Below, piece after piece: positions 33,764 through 45,234 of a DNA stretch of 64,000 bases. A program made the position numbers and the translations under genes. The stretch comes from Gadus chalcogrammus (Eukaryota; Chordata; Actinopteri; Gadiformes; Gadidae). The first letter of the stretch is position 1; every line of letters begins with the position of its first letter. Under the pieces are notes generated by a model, which had not been told where the DNA came from, made no database searches, and saw only the letters and a program-made list of their open reading frames with translations. The stretch spans positions 5,216,641 through 5,280,640 of the forward strand of contig NC_079420.1 in the NCBI RefSeq assembly GCF_026213295.1. Direction: 5' to 3'.

Positions 33764-33880
33764 GCTCCTTCAAATGCGGCCGACAAATGCAGCCTTCATT
33801 TCCCGGATATCAATGATACACCCGTATCCTTCACGGCCCAATGTTTCCAATGATTCATTTCGCATCGGATTTCATTACAG

Positions 33881-35021
33881 ATGGCGGCGGCAACTTTTAC
33901 ATTTAAATGTAAGTATTTGGTTTCAAGTTACTCGAATATTTCACAACACAAAAAGAAGAAAGTGCCCATAGAACCTTAAAACCCATAAAACGTCAAACGT
34001 TATTATTACCTTAAAACCTTAATATTTCGTTAAAATAATAGGCAATAGATAGTAAGGTAACGGTACAAGCTAACTAGCATCCGACAAGAGGTCAAAATGC
34101 TTACATTTACCGAAATTGTGGCGATTATATAACGTTACTTCATATTATGTTACGTTAGATAAATTAATAAACTACGGCGAACAGGTTGTGGAGCCTGTTT
34201 GGTTTTCGGACAGTAACGTTACAAACGTTGAGTTTGTTTAAACAACTAACTAATAGTAATACGAACAAAACTAATACTAACATTTGGTTTAAGTTTAGGG
34301 AGCCAGGAGCATACTGCTGCATTCATTAAATTGAGGGGGGAGAAGGATGCGCTTTTCACCGGGGTCAAATACTCTGCAAGTGTGGCTTGGGGGTAAGGAA
34401 ACGATAGTTTATTTATATCGTTAGTTAGTTTATAATAAATATAGATAATTCATATATATAATTATTTGAATTTGAAAAAGAAATATAAAGTATGTACACG
34501 TAATTTTAAAGATACATTCTTGGTTTTAACCATGCAAGTTCATAAACACTTGCTGAAATTTGTTTTGCTACTGCTGTTGTGGTTAACTGCCATGATTGAT
34601 TTCCTCTGCCTTAGGATTGCAAGTTTCCACGTTCAGGAGAGGGAGTAAGCGGGAAACCCACTGCTGCCACTTGGCCCTGGTTTGTCCTCATGGATGAGGT
34701 ATTGGGACAGAGGCATTCCATCACCCCCCCTGTCCTAATTGCCTCCATGCCTGAGGATACACCAGGGCCAAGTACAGCAGTGGTGGATCAGGAGGTGGAG
34801 GACGAGGAGGAGGAAAGACAGCGAGGGCCACGGTCCAGGCAGAGGAAGAGGAAAAGAGGAAGAGACAGAGGCAGAGGAAAAGGGGCAGAGATGACGAACT
34901 TCTTGACCTCTTAAAAGAGGACCTGAGGTTCCAAAGGGAGGCAGAGGGCAGAAGAGCCCAGGAGAGCAGGGAAAGAATGGAGAGGCTTTTCTCCATTTTA
35001 GAGAGAATAGCTGACAAATAA
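33881..35021 (+). pseudogene. PIF/Harbinger-type Myb/SANT-like protein gene, decayed
   Basis: Exon 1 33881-33908 (MAAATFTFK, then a split Trp codon), exon 2 34299-34392 (SQEHTAAFIKLRGEKDALFTG), a remnant 34469-34489 (NLKKKYK, followed by gtatgt), and exon 4 from 34615 (DCKFPRSGEG, TAATWPWFVLMDEVLGQ) to a stop at 35019-35021. The layout matches the trihelix/Myb-like DNA-binding partner protein of Harbinger transposons, with a Lys/Arg-rich middle (34840-34880) and a C-terminal coiled coil (ESRERMERLFSILERI). Defects: the part of the domain between AW and NLKKKYK is missing, and the frame shifts by one near 34887. No DDE nuclease partner was found nearby. It could also be a domesticated relative, but the damage argues against function. 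Confidence 0.7.
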
Positions 35022-36794
35022 TTAATAATAATGTTCAATAAGAAAGTTCAATAAGAAAGTGTTAATAAAGTTGTTATATTTCAACACAGTTTATTTTTCT
35101 TAAACCCCAACTGTAGTTACATGGTTTCATGTACGTAACTATTTACATCTATTTACAATACAACTATTGAAAAAAACAAACAGAATTGAGCAGAGCAGGG
35201 AGCCCCTGGTGCTGGTGCTGCTGGAGCCGGATGGGCTGCCACATTAAAGACCCTGGTGTCTCTCCTGTCAGTGGGACATCCAGGGGTGGTCTCCAGAGTG
35301 TGTGGGAGACGCCTCTCTCCACTGTCCACCACATCTACCAAGAATAAGAAAGTCATACAAAAAACTACTTCACAACCTCATTTTGACAAAAGAAATCTCG
35401 CCATAAATTATTTTAACTGGCAGAATCTACAAAACATTTTAAATAAATAGAAATCATAGCTTTTCAATTATTTTACTTGCCTGTATATATTGGTTGTCAG
35501 GGTGGGCCTCCTCCAGGGCAGACACCTCTGCAGACAGCTGTTAACATGAAATATTGTACAGGGAGAGGGCTGTGGCCGCAATCGATGGAGGAGGCAGTCA
35601 GGTGTGCAGGAAGACAACAACAGGTGTATGATGGACAGGGATCTGACATGGACAGGGAATTTTCAGAGGAAATCAGGCCTACTGTAGGCCTATGTAAGTA
35701 AAATTAAAGATTTCTAGGATAGTATAAATGATAACTGTAAATGGCAGGTGTACTTTGCTTTTGATGGAGCCATAATGTTCTATTAATAAAAATATTAATA
35801 AAATGCATTTTATTGATGGGCACCTTTCAGCACGCCTTACATGTATAATTAATAATAGATCAAAAACACTGGGTGGAGCGTGTTTGTCACTTTTGTGAAA
35901 TAGCTGGAAAGAGCTGGAGTAACGGAATAAGATGCAGCTGCAGGGCGCTGAGAGGTGATGCATGAGGCATGATGGTGGCACGGCAGACAAGTAGGGGAGC
36001 ATGATGGACTGGGATCTGATGAGGAAACAAAAGAGATTTTCTAACTTAAGATAAAATGTACTCTGAAGTTTCCAGTTTCTGCAAACAGAAGAGAAGGGGT
36101 TTAGTTAAGGTTTTGTATCATTAATAAGATAGACTGTGACAAACAATCAATCACAAACCAAAACATAGAAAAGGCCTGTCTTAGTTTAAAGCCCTCTCAC
36201 CACGTGAAGGTGCAGGCCAAGGGTGGGATAAAGCTAACTCAGTTAGTGACGGGCATACATTTAAATGTACAAAAATTACAGAGGTCATGGATCGGATGTG
36301 CTGTTCAAAAATAAATGCACTATTAAACTATGCCTTGTGCTCCGTTACGCAAGCTCCAAGTCTAGAATTGAACAATGTCTTTTTGCAGTTTTGAGTGCTT
36401 TGTGCCAACTTGTGCTCCTTCATGCAAGCTCCAAGTGTCACACTGCTTAAGAAACAGATTCCTTCCAACTAACTATTTACGAAAAATGCAATCGATAACT
36501 TATGTACAAATAAATGGTTACATTTCAACCAGAAACGAAGTTGGAGTGGCCTACACACAAAGGATTGTGATACACCAACATTGTTAACTGTCATACATAG
36601 GCTAGGTAGCTAAACAAGCTAATGAAAAATTAAATACCAACGCTGAAATGTTAGACTATTAACAATAATATAAAATTATACCGTAATCTGTTCTTTGTCT
36701 TGGGTCTTTTGAATAAATGGATAAATATATGGTGAATCATAATGATCGCAAGCAGAGGACCATGAGTTATTGAGCAGCAGCAGAACCAGTCTAA
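35022..36794. other. Intergenic, no gene recognised
   Basis: Non-coding AT-rich sequence. 35180-35340 read on the minus strand is Pro/Ala-rich with an Arg-containing stretch (GCPTDRRDTRVFN) and could be a transposon gene remnant, but I cannot assign it. 36340-36440 has a local repeat ('gctccaagt', 'tgtgct'). Confidence 0.35.
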
Positions 36795-37433
36795 AGGCTT
36801 GATTCCACCGGACGCGTTACGGCAACGTTACGGCAGCGGCACGTCTTGGCCGCGGTCACCGCAGCAGATAGGTTCCACTCTAATCAATGAGACCATTTCC
36901 ACCGGGCGCGGCTGCGGAACGTCTCAGCAACGTCCCAGGAGCGGCTCGCCGTGCCGCAGCGCTATCATTCCGTAGCATTTCTATTTTTGCCGCAATCCGT
37001 TGCTGAACCGCGTCAATTTCAACAGAGCAGATCGATCAGGGCAGGAAGTGAAAAAAGTAAAAGCCATAGAGCATTCCGGTCAATTTTCAAAATAAAACAC
37101 AATAAATAAAACACCAACATTATTACGTCATGACCGGTGGCACCAGGTCAGCAGTCAATCAATCAAAGCGTCTCAAATCATCCTTTTTATAAGAACAATG
37201 TCAGAAAGGACAAAGCCTGGCATTTAATTGCAGTAGTTTTGGGAGTGGAAGGTGAGTACATTAGGTTTAGGATTATCGCGGGATCTCGTGATCTCGCGTG
37301 AATACGGCTGGCTCGCAAGGCAGCGTTGCGCTGCCATAACACGCCCGGTGGAAATGCAAGCAGGGCAAAATTCGCGGCCAAGACGTGCCGCAGCCGTAAC
37401 GTTGCCGTAACGCGTCCGGTGGAATCCCCGGGT
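36795..37433. mobile_element. MITE with GATTCCACCGGACGCG ends
   Basis: Left GATTCCACCGGACGCGTTAC and the right reverse complement near 37410-37425, each continuing into 'ggcaacgttacggc' and 'cacgtcttggccgcg'. TIRs of about 55 bp. No transposase inside. The right end abuts the next element. Confidence 0.75.
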
Positions 37434-38790
37434 TAGGCCCCGTCCACACAAAGCCGAAACGGGCGAAACCGTTACGGTTTCGATCTATCCGGTTTCGGAG
37501 TATCTCCGTTTAGACGGAGTCAAGCGAAACCGGGTAGATCTGTAGAAACGCTGTAGTACACATTCCAGGCCCATAAGGGGCGCTGCTTCTGCTACAGAAA
37601 TCCAGAAGAAAAATAAATAAGAAGAAGAGGCTAGCATGCGCATAAAGGGTGAGACTCCGCGGGCTTAACAATCATTGGCTAGACCAGGGGTACTCAAGTA
37701 GAAATGATGAGGGGCCACAAAATTTTTTTTCAGTGACTCAAGGGGCCGGTCGGTATACGTGTGACTGAGGCCGATATATGCTCTGTTTTAGACGTAACGC
37801 GTAAGCACGTAAGATACATAACCCCCCCTTGCGCGGTAAAATATCCCCCCTTACGTGCTTAAGTGCGTCGGCCAAAATTCCTGACTATGCAACTAAAACA
37901 CTACGGCCCTACGCAGCTCGCAAAGACTGTGATTGGCCAGCTAACCACATCCTGTCAGGAGTCTCACATTTCCGGTTTTACAGCATAATAGCGCCATTTT
38001 TAAAAGGCTGTGACAGAAGCGAATGAAGAATTGTGAAGAAGGAGAAGAAGAAAACACAAGAACGTATTATAATTATAAATATAAACAAGCCAGCGATTTC
38101 CACTTCCACGCCCACAGATTCGTTCGTTGCTCCCCCTACTGTTCTGGCGGAGAATCCCCTTGCAACACGCACAATCCTTAAGGAACCTTAAAGGAACCGT
38201 AAATCAAAACTTGTCTAAAACAAGTCCCTTGTGTAAATTACGTGCTTACGTCTCTGCGTCGAAAATGACCCTAAATCGGCCTTGACTGCTGCTGAGATGG
38301 ACTGTCTGCCTCGAGTTTGGGAGGGCTGGAGCAGTCTGTGGGCTGGAGTGCTATCTGTTTATCGTTGCAACCCCCAGCCTCGTTTTGAGATCGCGGCGCG
38401 CGGTTTCAAAATAAGAGCGCCCAGCACGATTTTTTTTTATTTTTTTTTTTATTTTTTTTTAAATAATTAAAAAAACTTTTCAAAACAGCTCGAGGGCCAT
38501 TAATAGACACCCCGCGGGCCACAAAAGGCCCGCGGGCCGCTACTTGAGTATGACTGGGCTAGACGGTCGAGGGGTGGGGCGATGATGTCATGGTTTACTG
38601 TTTCAGTCGGTTTCAGGCGTCCCCACAAATCCAAAACGAAACCGGGTAGATTTGAAACCACCTCCGAGGGTGGTTTCAGAAGTTTACGGTTTCGGTCAGA
38701 GGATTCGCTGGCTTCGTGTGGACGGAAGGCCGAACTGTACAAGACCTTTGCGGTTTCACCATGAAATTGGCTTCGTGTGGACGGGGCCTA
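37434..38790. mobile_element. MITE with TAGGCCCCGTCCACAC ends, interrupted
   Basis: Left TAGGCCCCGTCCACAC and right GTGTGGACGGGGCCTA. Subterminal 'gaaaccgggtagat' occurs near both ends. Fits known non-autonomous hAT-type MITEs of fish. A second element (37685-38556) is inserted inside. Confidence 0.75.
37685..38556. mobile_element. Nested hAT-like element, 872 bp, 8-bp target duplication
   Basis: Ends CAGGGGTACTCAAGTAG and CTACTTGAGTATGACTG. Exact 8-bp duplication GGCTAGAC at 37677-37684 and 38557-38564. Subterminal 'ggggccacaa' and 'cccgcgggcc'. The 8-bp duplication and CAG ends are typical of hAT. No transposase frame. Confidence 0.85.
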
Positions 38791-39130
38791 AAAATCGGAC
38801 ACGTTAACGGAGCACTGAACTAGGCCCTCTCGGATGCCATTTGTTTCACTACGACTCCTTTCAGCTGCACACCTCCTTCTCCAGCAAAAAATAATTAGAG
38901 AGAACGGCTAATAAAACGCTTGAGGTGGCGTTTTGAAAAGAAAAAAAATACTTTTTTTAGCACATGGCATGAAGATAATTATGAGCCTTTGATTGATATC
39001 AAGACATTTTTTGCTGAGACACATTCCTGTACCCCACTTGTATTGGAGTGAACGGAGATATCTACTTCTGGGTCCCTTGAATCGTCAGCATGCATGCTTA
39101 AACAACTGCAATACCAGGCTTGGCCGCTGA
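38791..39130. other. Intergenic, nothing recognised
   Basis: Short unique-looking stretch between two MITEs; no structure seen. Confidence 0.4.
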
Positions 39131-39139
39131 GCACTGGTG

Positions 39140-39425
39140 GATTGCGGAAGTATGCGCTGTTCCTGGGGGCTTGAAGAGCCGAACACATTTGGTACTGGCA
39201 AGAGACATGAGTACAAAATGTGTTCGGCTGCCAGATCGGCTCGGGGTCCTGCGCTTACTGATGACGTATCGACACTTGACGTATCGACACCAACCAACGG
39301 ACAAAACCCGGAAGTGTTTTAGTATGCGCATGCGCATGTAATGACATAGTTTACAGGAAGTGCGTCATTATTTCGCATCTAGGACCCCCTGAGCCGATCT
39401 GGCAGCCGAACACATATGGTACCCA
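39140..39425. mobile_element. MITE-like block with AGCCGAACACAT ends
   Basis: 'gagccgaacacatttggtac' near 39177 recurs as 'gcagccgaacacatatggta' near 39402, and its complement 'aaaatgtgttcggctgcc' at 39216. The centre has a direct repeat of TGACGTATCGACAC (about 39262-39295) that also occurs, inverted, at 30190-30230. Element limits are unclear. Confidence 0.4.
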
Positions 39426-39827
39426 CAACGGACAGCTATCATAATATCATAGACGGTGCATCGAACGCTACTGCCTACTGGCGCTGACGAGACGGGGGGC
39501 GGCCATCTTGGAGTGGTGATCCGCTCCACAGTGCAATCCGTTTGGCAGGAGCAATGAACTGTCAGCGCATTAAATTAATCATACCTCACTGAATACCACT
39601 GATTTCCACGCGTTTTTTTGTCATACGTGTAGCTATGATAAAGGACACATGGTTTGGCGTGTTTTATCATTCATAGTTGGCTTAACAGTAATAGACTATT
39701 ATTATATGATAAGTGACCAGACGTCCGAGATCGAAACTGGGAACAAAATCCCGGAGAAGGGGAAAATAAACGGTAAGTTATTTTTATATTGAAGAAAAAA
39801 TATATGATTAGGCTATAAATATATATC
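39426..39827. other. Intergenic, nothing recognised
   Basis: AT-rich flank of the Ty3/Gypsy remnant. No LTR recognised at this end. Confidence 0.4.
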
Positions 39828-41176
39828 CTACATAAACAATGTATGAATAGGAGGAGTTCCGCCTCCCTCACCAGCAACAACCGGGGCGAGGGGGCGGTAC
39901 GGCGAGAGTCTGTCCTGATGCAACACTACCACACGCCCCCGGGCGCCCGGCATCCGCAGCCGGCAAACCACCTCGGACACTCTGTCGAGGATTTCCCCCG
40001 GTCCCTGCCAGTGGCTCCGCAGTTTAGGGCAGACCCCCTTCTTTCTGACGGGGCAGCACACCCACACCCTGTCCCCGGGTGTGAACGCTCGTCCCCGGCA
40101 GCGAGTGTCATAGCCCCTCTTCTGCCTCACCCCCGAGGCAGCCTGAGCCTGGCGGGTGTAGTCGTGGACCACCAGCAGGCGATCCCTCAGCCTGCGGAAA
40201 TAGTCCATAGCCGCACCCCCAGCGATCTCAGGCTCGGGCGGGGACCCGAACACCAAGTCCCCCGGTGTCCGGAGCTCCCGCCCGAACATGAGGGCAGCCG
40301 GCGTGCAGTGACTGGACTCCTGCACTGCCGTCCGATAGGACCACAGGACCAGGGGGAGGTGGCGGTCCCAGTCCCGCTGGTGCTGGCTGGTGAGGATGGC
40401 GAGCTGGGTGGCCAGGGTGCGGTTAAACCGCTCCACCAACCCGTCACTCTGGGGATGGAGCGGCGTCGTCCTGGTCTTGTGCACCCCCAGCCGCCGGCAG
40501 ACCTCCCCAAAGACCTGGGACTCAAAGTTCCGCCCCTGGTCGCTGTGGAGCTCGGCAGGGACCCCGAAACGGGCAAACATCTCCTCCAACAGCCTCTCCG
40601 TGGTGGTGGCAGCGCTCTGATCCGGCACCGCATACGCCTCGGCCCATTTGGTGAATAGTCCATGGCCACGAGGACGTAGCGGTTGCTGGAGTCGGTGACT
40701 GGAAACGGCCCCAGGACGTCGACCCCCACCCGTTCCATCGGTGCTCCCACCAGGTACTGCTGGAGCGGGGCTTGGGAACGCTGGGCAGGCCCTTTCTGCG
40801 CCGTACAGGTGTCGCAGCAGTGGACATAGAGCTCCACGTCCCGTCGACAGCCCGGCCAGTAGAACCGCCCCCGCAGGCGATGCAGGGTCTTGGCGTTCCC
40901 GTAGTGCCACGCTCCCACCGAGCCGTGGACCAGCTGCAGCACCTGGGGACGAAGCGCACGGGGCACCAACAGCTGTAGAATGTTGTTCTTACCCCTAGGG
41001 TCCTGCCAGCTGCGGTGGACCACCGCGTTGTCGAGCCGGAAGCATCCCCACTGGGAGTGGTAGGCCTTCACCTCAGGCCCTCGTGCCGACACCTCCGGCC
41101 AGCTGGGGTGCTGCCCCGCCTCCAGCCAGTCCCTCACCAACGCCAGGGTCTCGTCGGCCCGCTGCTGCTGCTCCAA
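39828..41176 (-). pseudogene. Ty3/Gypsy integrase, frameshifted
   Basis: The zinc-finger region has His/His in LVHGSVGAWHYGN and Cys pairs in HCCDTCTAQKG. The core shows the three acidic positions in VGVDVLGPFP, ELHSDQGRNFES and SDGLVERFNRTL. The C-terminal part (GYDTRCRGRAFTPGDRVWV, then LHQDRLSPYRP) is typical. The frame shifts by one nucleotide near 40655, where DYSPN in one frame and LFTKWAEAY in the other overlap. In an intact element it would insert cDNA into the genome; this copy cannot make one continuous protein. Confidence 0.9.
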
Positions 41177-41226
41177 CTGACTCCCCTGTCAGCAGGAGCC
41201 ACCCCTCCGCCTCACCGATGGTCTGG

Positions 41227-41757
41227 TTAGCCTCGGTGGTCTGGAGAGCCGGCACCATCGGAGACTCGTGAACCCGCTCCTCCTGTCGCAGGCAGTAGCG
41301 ACACTCCGGGTCTCCACAGGCCCGCCCTATGCTGGATCTCAAAGTCGTATTCCTGCAGAATCTCCAGCCATCGAGCCACCTGGCCCTCAGGGTTCTTAAA
41401 ACTGAGGAGCCACGTGAGGGACGCGTGGTCGGTGCGGACCAGGAAGCGCTTGCCATGTAGGCACGGCCTGAAATGCCGCACGGCCAGGACCACAGCCAAC
41501 AGCTCCCGTCGGGTCACGCAGTAATTGCGCTCCGACCGACGGAGAGTGCGGCTGAAGTAGGCGACGGGACGTTCCCCTTCCCCCACCCACTGGGAGAGGA
41601 CCGCACCGACCCCCACGTTACTGGCGTCGGTGTCGAGGACGAAAGGGCGACCAGTGTCGGGGTACGCCAGGACCGGGGCCTCGGTGAGCACCGCCTGGAT
41701 TCGGGCGAAGGCCGTGGCGCAGGCGTTGTCCCAGACGTACGGCCAGCCCGCCTCGGT
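41227..41757 (-). pseudogene. Ty3/Gypsy RNase H domain
   Basis: Reads LDTDASNVGVGAVLSQ, YCVTRRELLAVVLAVRHF and RTDHASLTWLLSFKN, with the Asp, Glu and Asp positions expected for RNase H. Continuous upstream with LHHLTEAGWPYVWD (about 41765-41720). The frame is lost near 41350 after QHRAG. In the family this domain removes the RNA strand from the cDNA hybrid. Confidence 0.85.
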
Positions 41758-42449
41758 TAAATGGTGGAGGGGGCTGGCGACCGTAGCAAAGTCCTAGACG
41801 AACCGGCCAGGCCCAGAAAACTCTGCAGTTCACCGGCGTTGGTGGGGGTCGGCCAGTCCCGGACCGCAGCCGCCTTGGCCGGGCAAGTGGCTACGCCATG
41901 CTCCTTCACCACGTGCCCCAAGAACAGCGTTTCCCTGGCCAGCAGGGAACACTTGGCAGGGTTCAGCCGCAACCCGGCCCGGCGGATGGCCCCAAGAACC
42001 TCCCGCAGGTTCGCCAGCGCCCCCCCGAAATCGCGGGCGTGCACCAACAAATCACCCAGGTACACGACACAACGACTCCGGGGGATGCTCGCCAGCAACC
42101 TCTCCATCATCCGCTCAAACGTCGCCGGCGCGTTGCATAGTCCGAACGGCATGACACGGAACTGCCACAGCCCCTGTCCGATGGTGAACGCAGTCTTAGG
42201 TCTGGCCTCGGGCGCCAACTCCACCTGCCAGTAGCCGCTACGCAGGTCCAGGGAGCTGAACCAGCTAGACCCCCCGATGTAGTCCAGGGCGTCGTCGATC
42301 CGTGGAAGCGGGTACGAGTCCTTCCGGGTGACCTCGTTGAGGCGCCGGTAGTCCACGCAGAACCTCCAGCTACCGACCTTCTTCTTCACCAGGACGGCCG
42401 GGGCCGCCCATGGACTGGACGAGGGCTCGATCACTCGCCCGGCAGCCAT
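41757..42449 (-). pseudogene. Ty3/Gypsy reverse transcriptase, active-site altered
   Basis: RT motifs in order: RFCVDYRRLNEVT, SSLDLRSGYWQVEL, TAFTIGQGLWQFRVMPFGL, then YLGD (residues 130-133 of this frame; the Gly codon is 42054-42056) where the family has a YxDD catalytic box, then AKCSLLARETLFLGHVV. The active-site change, the frameshifts at both ends and an in-frame TAG in the alternative frame near 41808 show that it is dead. Confidence 0.9.
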
Positions 42450-42800
42450 CTCGCGGACCTTGTCCTCCGCCGCCTAGACTTGGCTAGTGCTAATCGGTGG
42501 GGCCGCAGGCGGATGGGCCGAGCAGAGCCGGTGTCGATGGCATGTTGCACCAGCCCTTTCCGCCTGCAGTCCTCATCCCGAACCGCGAAAATGTCCCCGT
42601 ACTCCTCGAGTAACAGCCTCAGCTGCAGACTCTGCTGTACGTCGAGGCCAGCTCCACTGCGCAGCCAAAGCGCATTGACGGCCTCGGCGGTCTCAGGGGA
42701 AGGAAAGGCGGCAGATACAGGGCCGCGGGGAATGCAGGGACCGGGCAGAGGCAGAGGCTCCCGGGGCATAACCTGGCGACTACTCCGCTGGCCGCCAGAG

Positions 42801-43180
42801 CCCCTGTGCTCCCGGGGTTTAGATCATACCCACAGGCAGCTTGCAAGACAACATACATCATTGAATCTGGGAACAAAACACTGATGTTCCTGCTGCTGGC
42901 CACTAAATTATACATTTTGTAGCAAATAAACAAATGAACAGAAATCTTCATTCTATGATACAATTGTGAGGCAACCGTTATAATGAATCACTACAGGATA
43001 TTATTCTCAGAGCCTTATCTAGACACAGAACAAGACCATTTGGAAACCAATAGTTTTGTGCTGCAGTAAAATGCGTCTGTAAGGGAACGACAGCAATGCG
43101 GAAGTAGCGTTCCATTTTTTTCTTTTTTTGGTGGCCACAATGGTGGCCACAGCCGCCCCTGGGCACCACTTGGCTCCGCC
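42801..43180. other. Intergenic, nothing coding
   Basis: Transition from the GC-rich retroelement to AT-rich DNA. 43090-43170 ('gtggccacaatggtggccac', a 20-bp imperfect palindrome) precedes the orphan IFITM promoter. Confidence 0.4.
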
Positions 43181-43252
43181 ACTGGTGACGTGGTCATGAG
43201 TAGGTTTTTTTCTCCTCCAAACGGACATGATGAAAGCACGCTGCTTCTTGCA
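43175..43252 (+). pseudogene. Orphan IFITM promoter fragment
   Basis: 'ctccgccactggtgacgtgg', the T/C run, 'ccaaacggacatga' and 'tgcttcttgcac' match the region 5' of IFITM C, D and E. The TATA-like box is changed (ATGAAAG at 43230-43236), and the match stops just before the start-codon exon, where the tandem repeat at 43253 begins. Exons are absent. Confidence 0.8.
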
Positions 43253-43560
43253 CTTTTATCGGACGGACGTAATCACCTAGGTGGCTACATGATAACCGTC
43301 TCGTTAATCGGACGGACGTAATCGGCTTGGTGGCTACATGACGACCGTCTCGGTAATCGGATGGACGTAATTGGCTAGGTGGCTACATGACTACCGTATC
43401 GGTAATCTGTAAACTAATTCTGCCGGACGGACGTAATCGGCTAGGTGGCTACATGACGACCGTCTCGGTAATCGGTAATAACGACGGCTGGTGGAATGGG
43501 TGGCTACATGACGACCGTCTCGGTAATCGGTAATAACGACGGCTGGTGGAATGAACTACA
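43253..43560 (+). repeat. Minisatellite, unit about 50-60 bp, about 5 copies
   Basis: Units read GGACGGACGTAATCGGC, TAGGTGGCTACATGACGACC, GTCTCGGTAATCGG; the last copies share 'taataacgacggctggtgga'. A single related unit ('taatcggttaggtggctgc') is at 59380-59415 at the start of the homologous repeat, so the motif was amplified here. Confidence 0.85.
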
Positions 43561-44998
43561 GCATTATGCGAATACGCGGCAATGTTTTCCAAATGGAAAA
43601 ATGACCCTACCTAGAGGTAAGGGCGCATTATCGTCTGCCCGGCAGAACAAATGACACAAATGCATAGGGCTATTCGGAACAATATCCCTAACAGAGACAC
43701 AATGTTAACAAGCATCCGTTCTTGAGGCGGTTCACGAAGCATCTAATCCAGTAAGAATTGCAGTTAATATTGTAAGTGGGAGGGAATGGAAAATAAAGTC
43801 ATTGTTGTTTGACGTCCCCCTGAAGTCAAAGGTCCCCAAATTGTTTGGCTGTCCCCGGAATGATATCATGAGTCTATGTACCAAGTTTGGCTGTGATATG
43901 TTCAAGAATTGCTGAGAACAAGCTTCCAGTTAGGCGGCTTTGCCGTCAAGTTTGATTGCCTGTGACGGCCAAACGGTTTGGAATTAGAAAAAGCTGATTG
44001 GCACGTTGGTTCAGTTTGGTCAGAAGATCAAATATGGCAAGTTTCATAATGATTGGACATAATCTAGCAAATTTGGCTATGATAGGTTAAAGTTGCTGAG
44101 AACAGGCTTACTTCCTGTTTGATTGGCTGTCACGGCGAAACGGTTTTGAATTAGAAAAATGTCTTTGCTACATTTGTTCGACTTGGTCTGAAGATCATAT
44201 AGCGCAAGTTTCATGATGATTGGACATAATCTGTAGCCTGTGGATATGTAATGTTGATTTTGAAAACTTTCAACATGGCGGCCAAATTCTGATGTTCAAA
44301 TGGGAAATATTTTATGAGTTAATTGGGGCGGTCTGAGAGTATCACCAGACATAGAAAATTTGTTCGAAATATACTCATGTGACGAGAGAGGAGTCAAAAC
44401 ACATCGACATTAAAAACAGCGCCCCTAGTGGTCAAAGGTAACCAAATTCATTAAGTGTCTCCATGTTAATGTCATGGGTCTAAGTACCAAGTTTGGTTAT
44501 GCTATGTCAAAGGGCAAAGCGGCCAAATGGTTTTGAATTGGAAAGATCTTTCATATTTTCATATCAAGCATGACCTGAAGATCATGTGTGCCAAGAATCG
44601 AGATGATTGGACAAAATGTGTGATAGGAGTAGCATTTTGAAGGTTTTGGACAAACCAAGATGGCGGGAAATCCATCATGGCGGAAAAATACGTCATAGGG
44701 GGCGTTGAACTCGGCTTGGTTCAAGGAATCCAATGATATCTGGTTTGTGAATATTGGATGAATGGGTCGAAAGTTATAAACATGAATGCATGTGCAACTT
44801 TGACCTTTTGGTGGCGCTAGCGCTGGTTGGCTATCGACCTGAAATTGGCTTGTTGGGCTAATGGGGCTGTCCTGAACCAGTGTGCCAAATTTCACAACTT
44901 TTCACCAAGGCGTTCTAAGGGCTGCCATAGACTCCCATGACAGGAAAACATACAAAAACAATAGGTTGTCTCGCAACTTCGTTGCTTGACACCCAAAT
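43561..44998 (+). repeat. Teleost interspersed repeat, copy 1
   Basis: Contains 'tttgattggctgtcacggcg', 'caactttcaacatggcggcc', 'aaaaacagcgcccctagtgg' and ends 'tcgcaacttcgttgcttgac'. Homologous to 59310-60835 in the same orientation and to 45862-47058 and 61712-62768 in the opposite one. No conserved coding frame; the open frames here are accidental. Family name unknown to me. Confidence 0.85.
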
Positions 44999-45189
44999 AT
45001 CACACAGTTGTGCCAACTTAATTCTTACAGAAAGAGATGAAACCATAACAGTAAATGTGGTCGGGCTGAGAGATGAAGTTTGAGTTGTTACACAGCAGAA
45101 TTTTTCAATTCTTTCAACTGTGAAACTCCCACGCTCCGCCACTGGTGACGTGGTCATGAGTAGGTTTTTTTCTCCTCCAAACGGACATG

Positions 45190-45196
45190 ATAAAAG
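45190..45196 (+). promoter_or_regulatory. TATA-like box of IFITM D
   Basis: ATAAAAG 45 nt before the ATG at 45235. GAAAGAGATGAAAC lies at about 45031-45044. Confidence 0.5.
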
Positions 45197-45234
45197 CACA
45201 CTGCTTCTTGCACCGCCCTACTTTACTTCATAAG

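Larger units (their letters stand above)
39828..42800 (-). mobile_element. Ty3/Gypsy retrotransposon remnant (pol only)
   Basis: A GC-rich island in AT-rich surroundings, read on the minus strand: protease-end/linker (42769-42480), reverse transcriptase (42449-41790), RNase H (41757-41300), integrase with zinc finger (41176-40660) and integrase core plus C-terminal part (40658-39828). At least four frame breaks lie between them (about 42475, 41790-41810, 41350, 40655). No gag and no LTR pair could be found. Chromodomain not seen. Confidence 0.9.

Noticed and set aside
39828..42800. Endogenous retrovirus
   Set aside because: Pol order and motifs are of Ty3/Gypsy type, no envelope gene or LTR pair was seen, and the remnant ends with pol.
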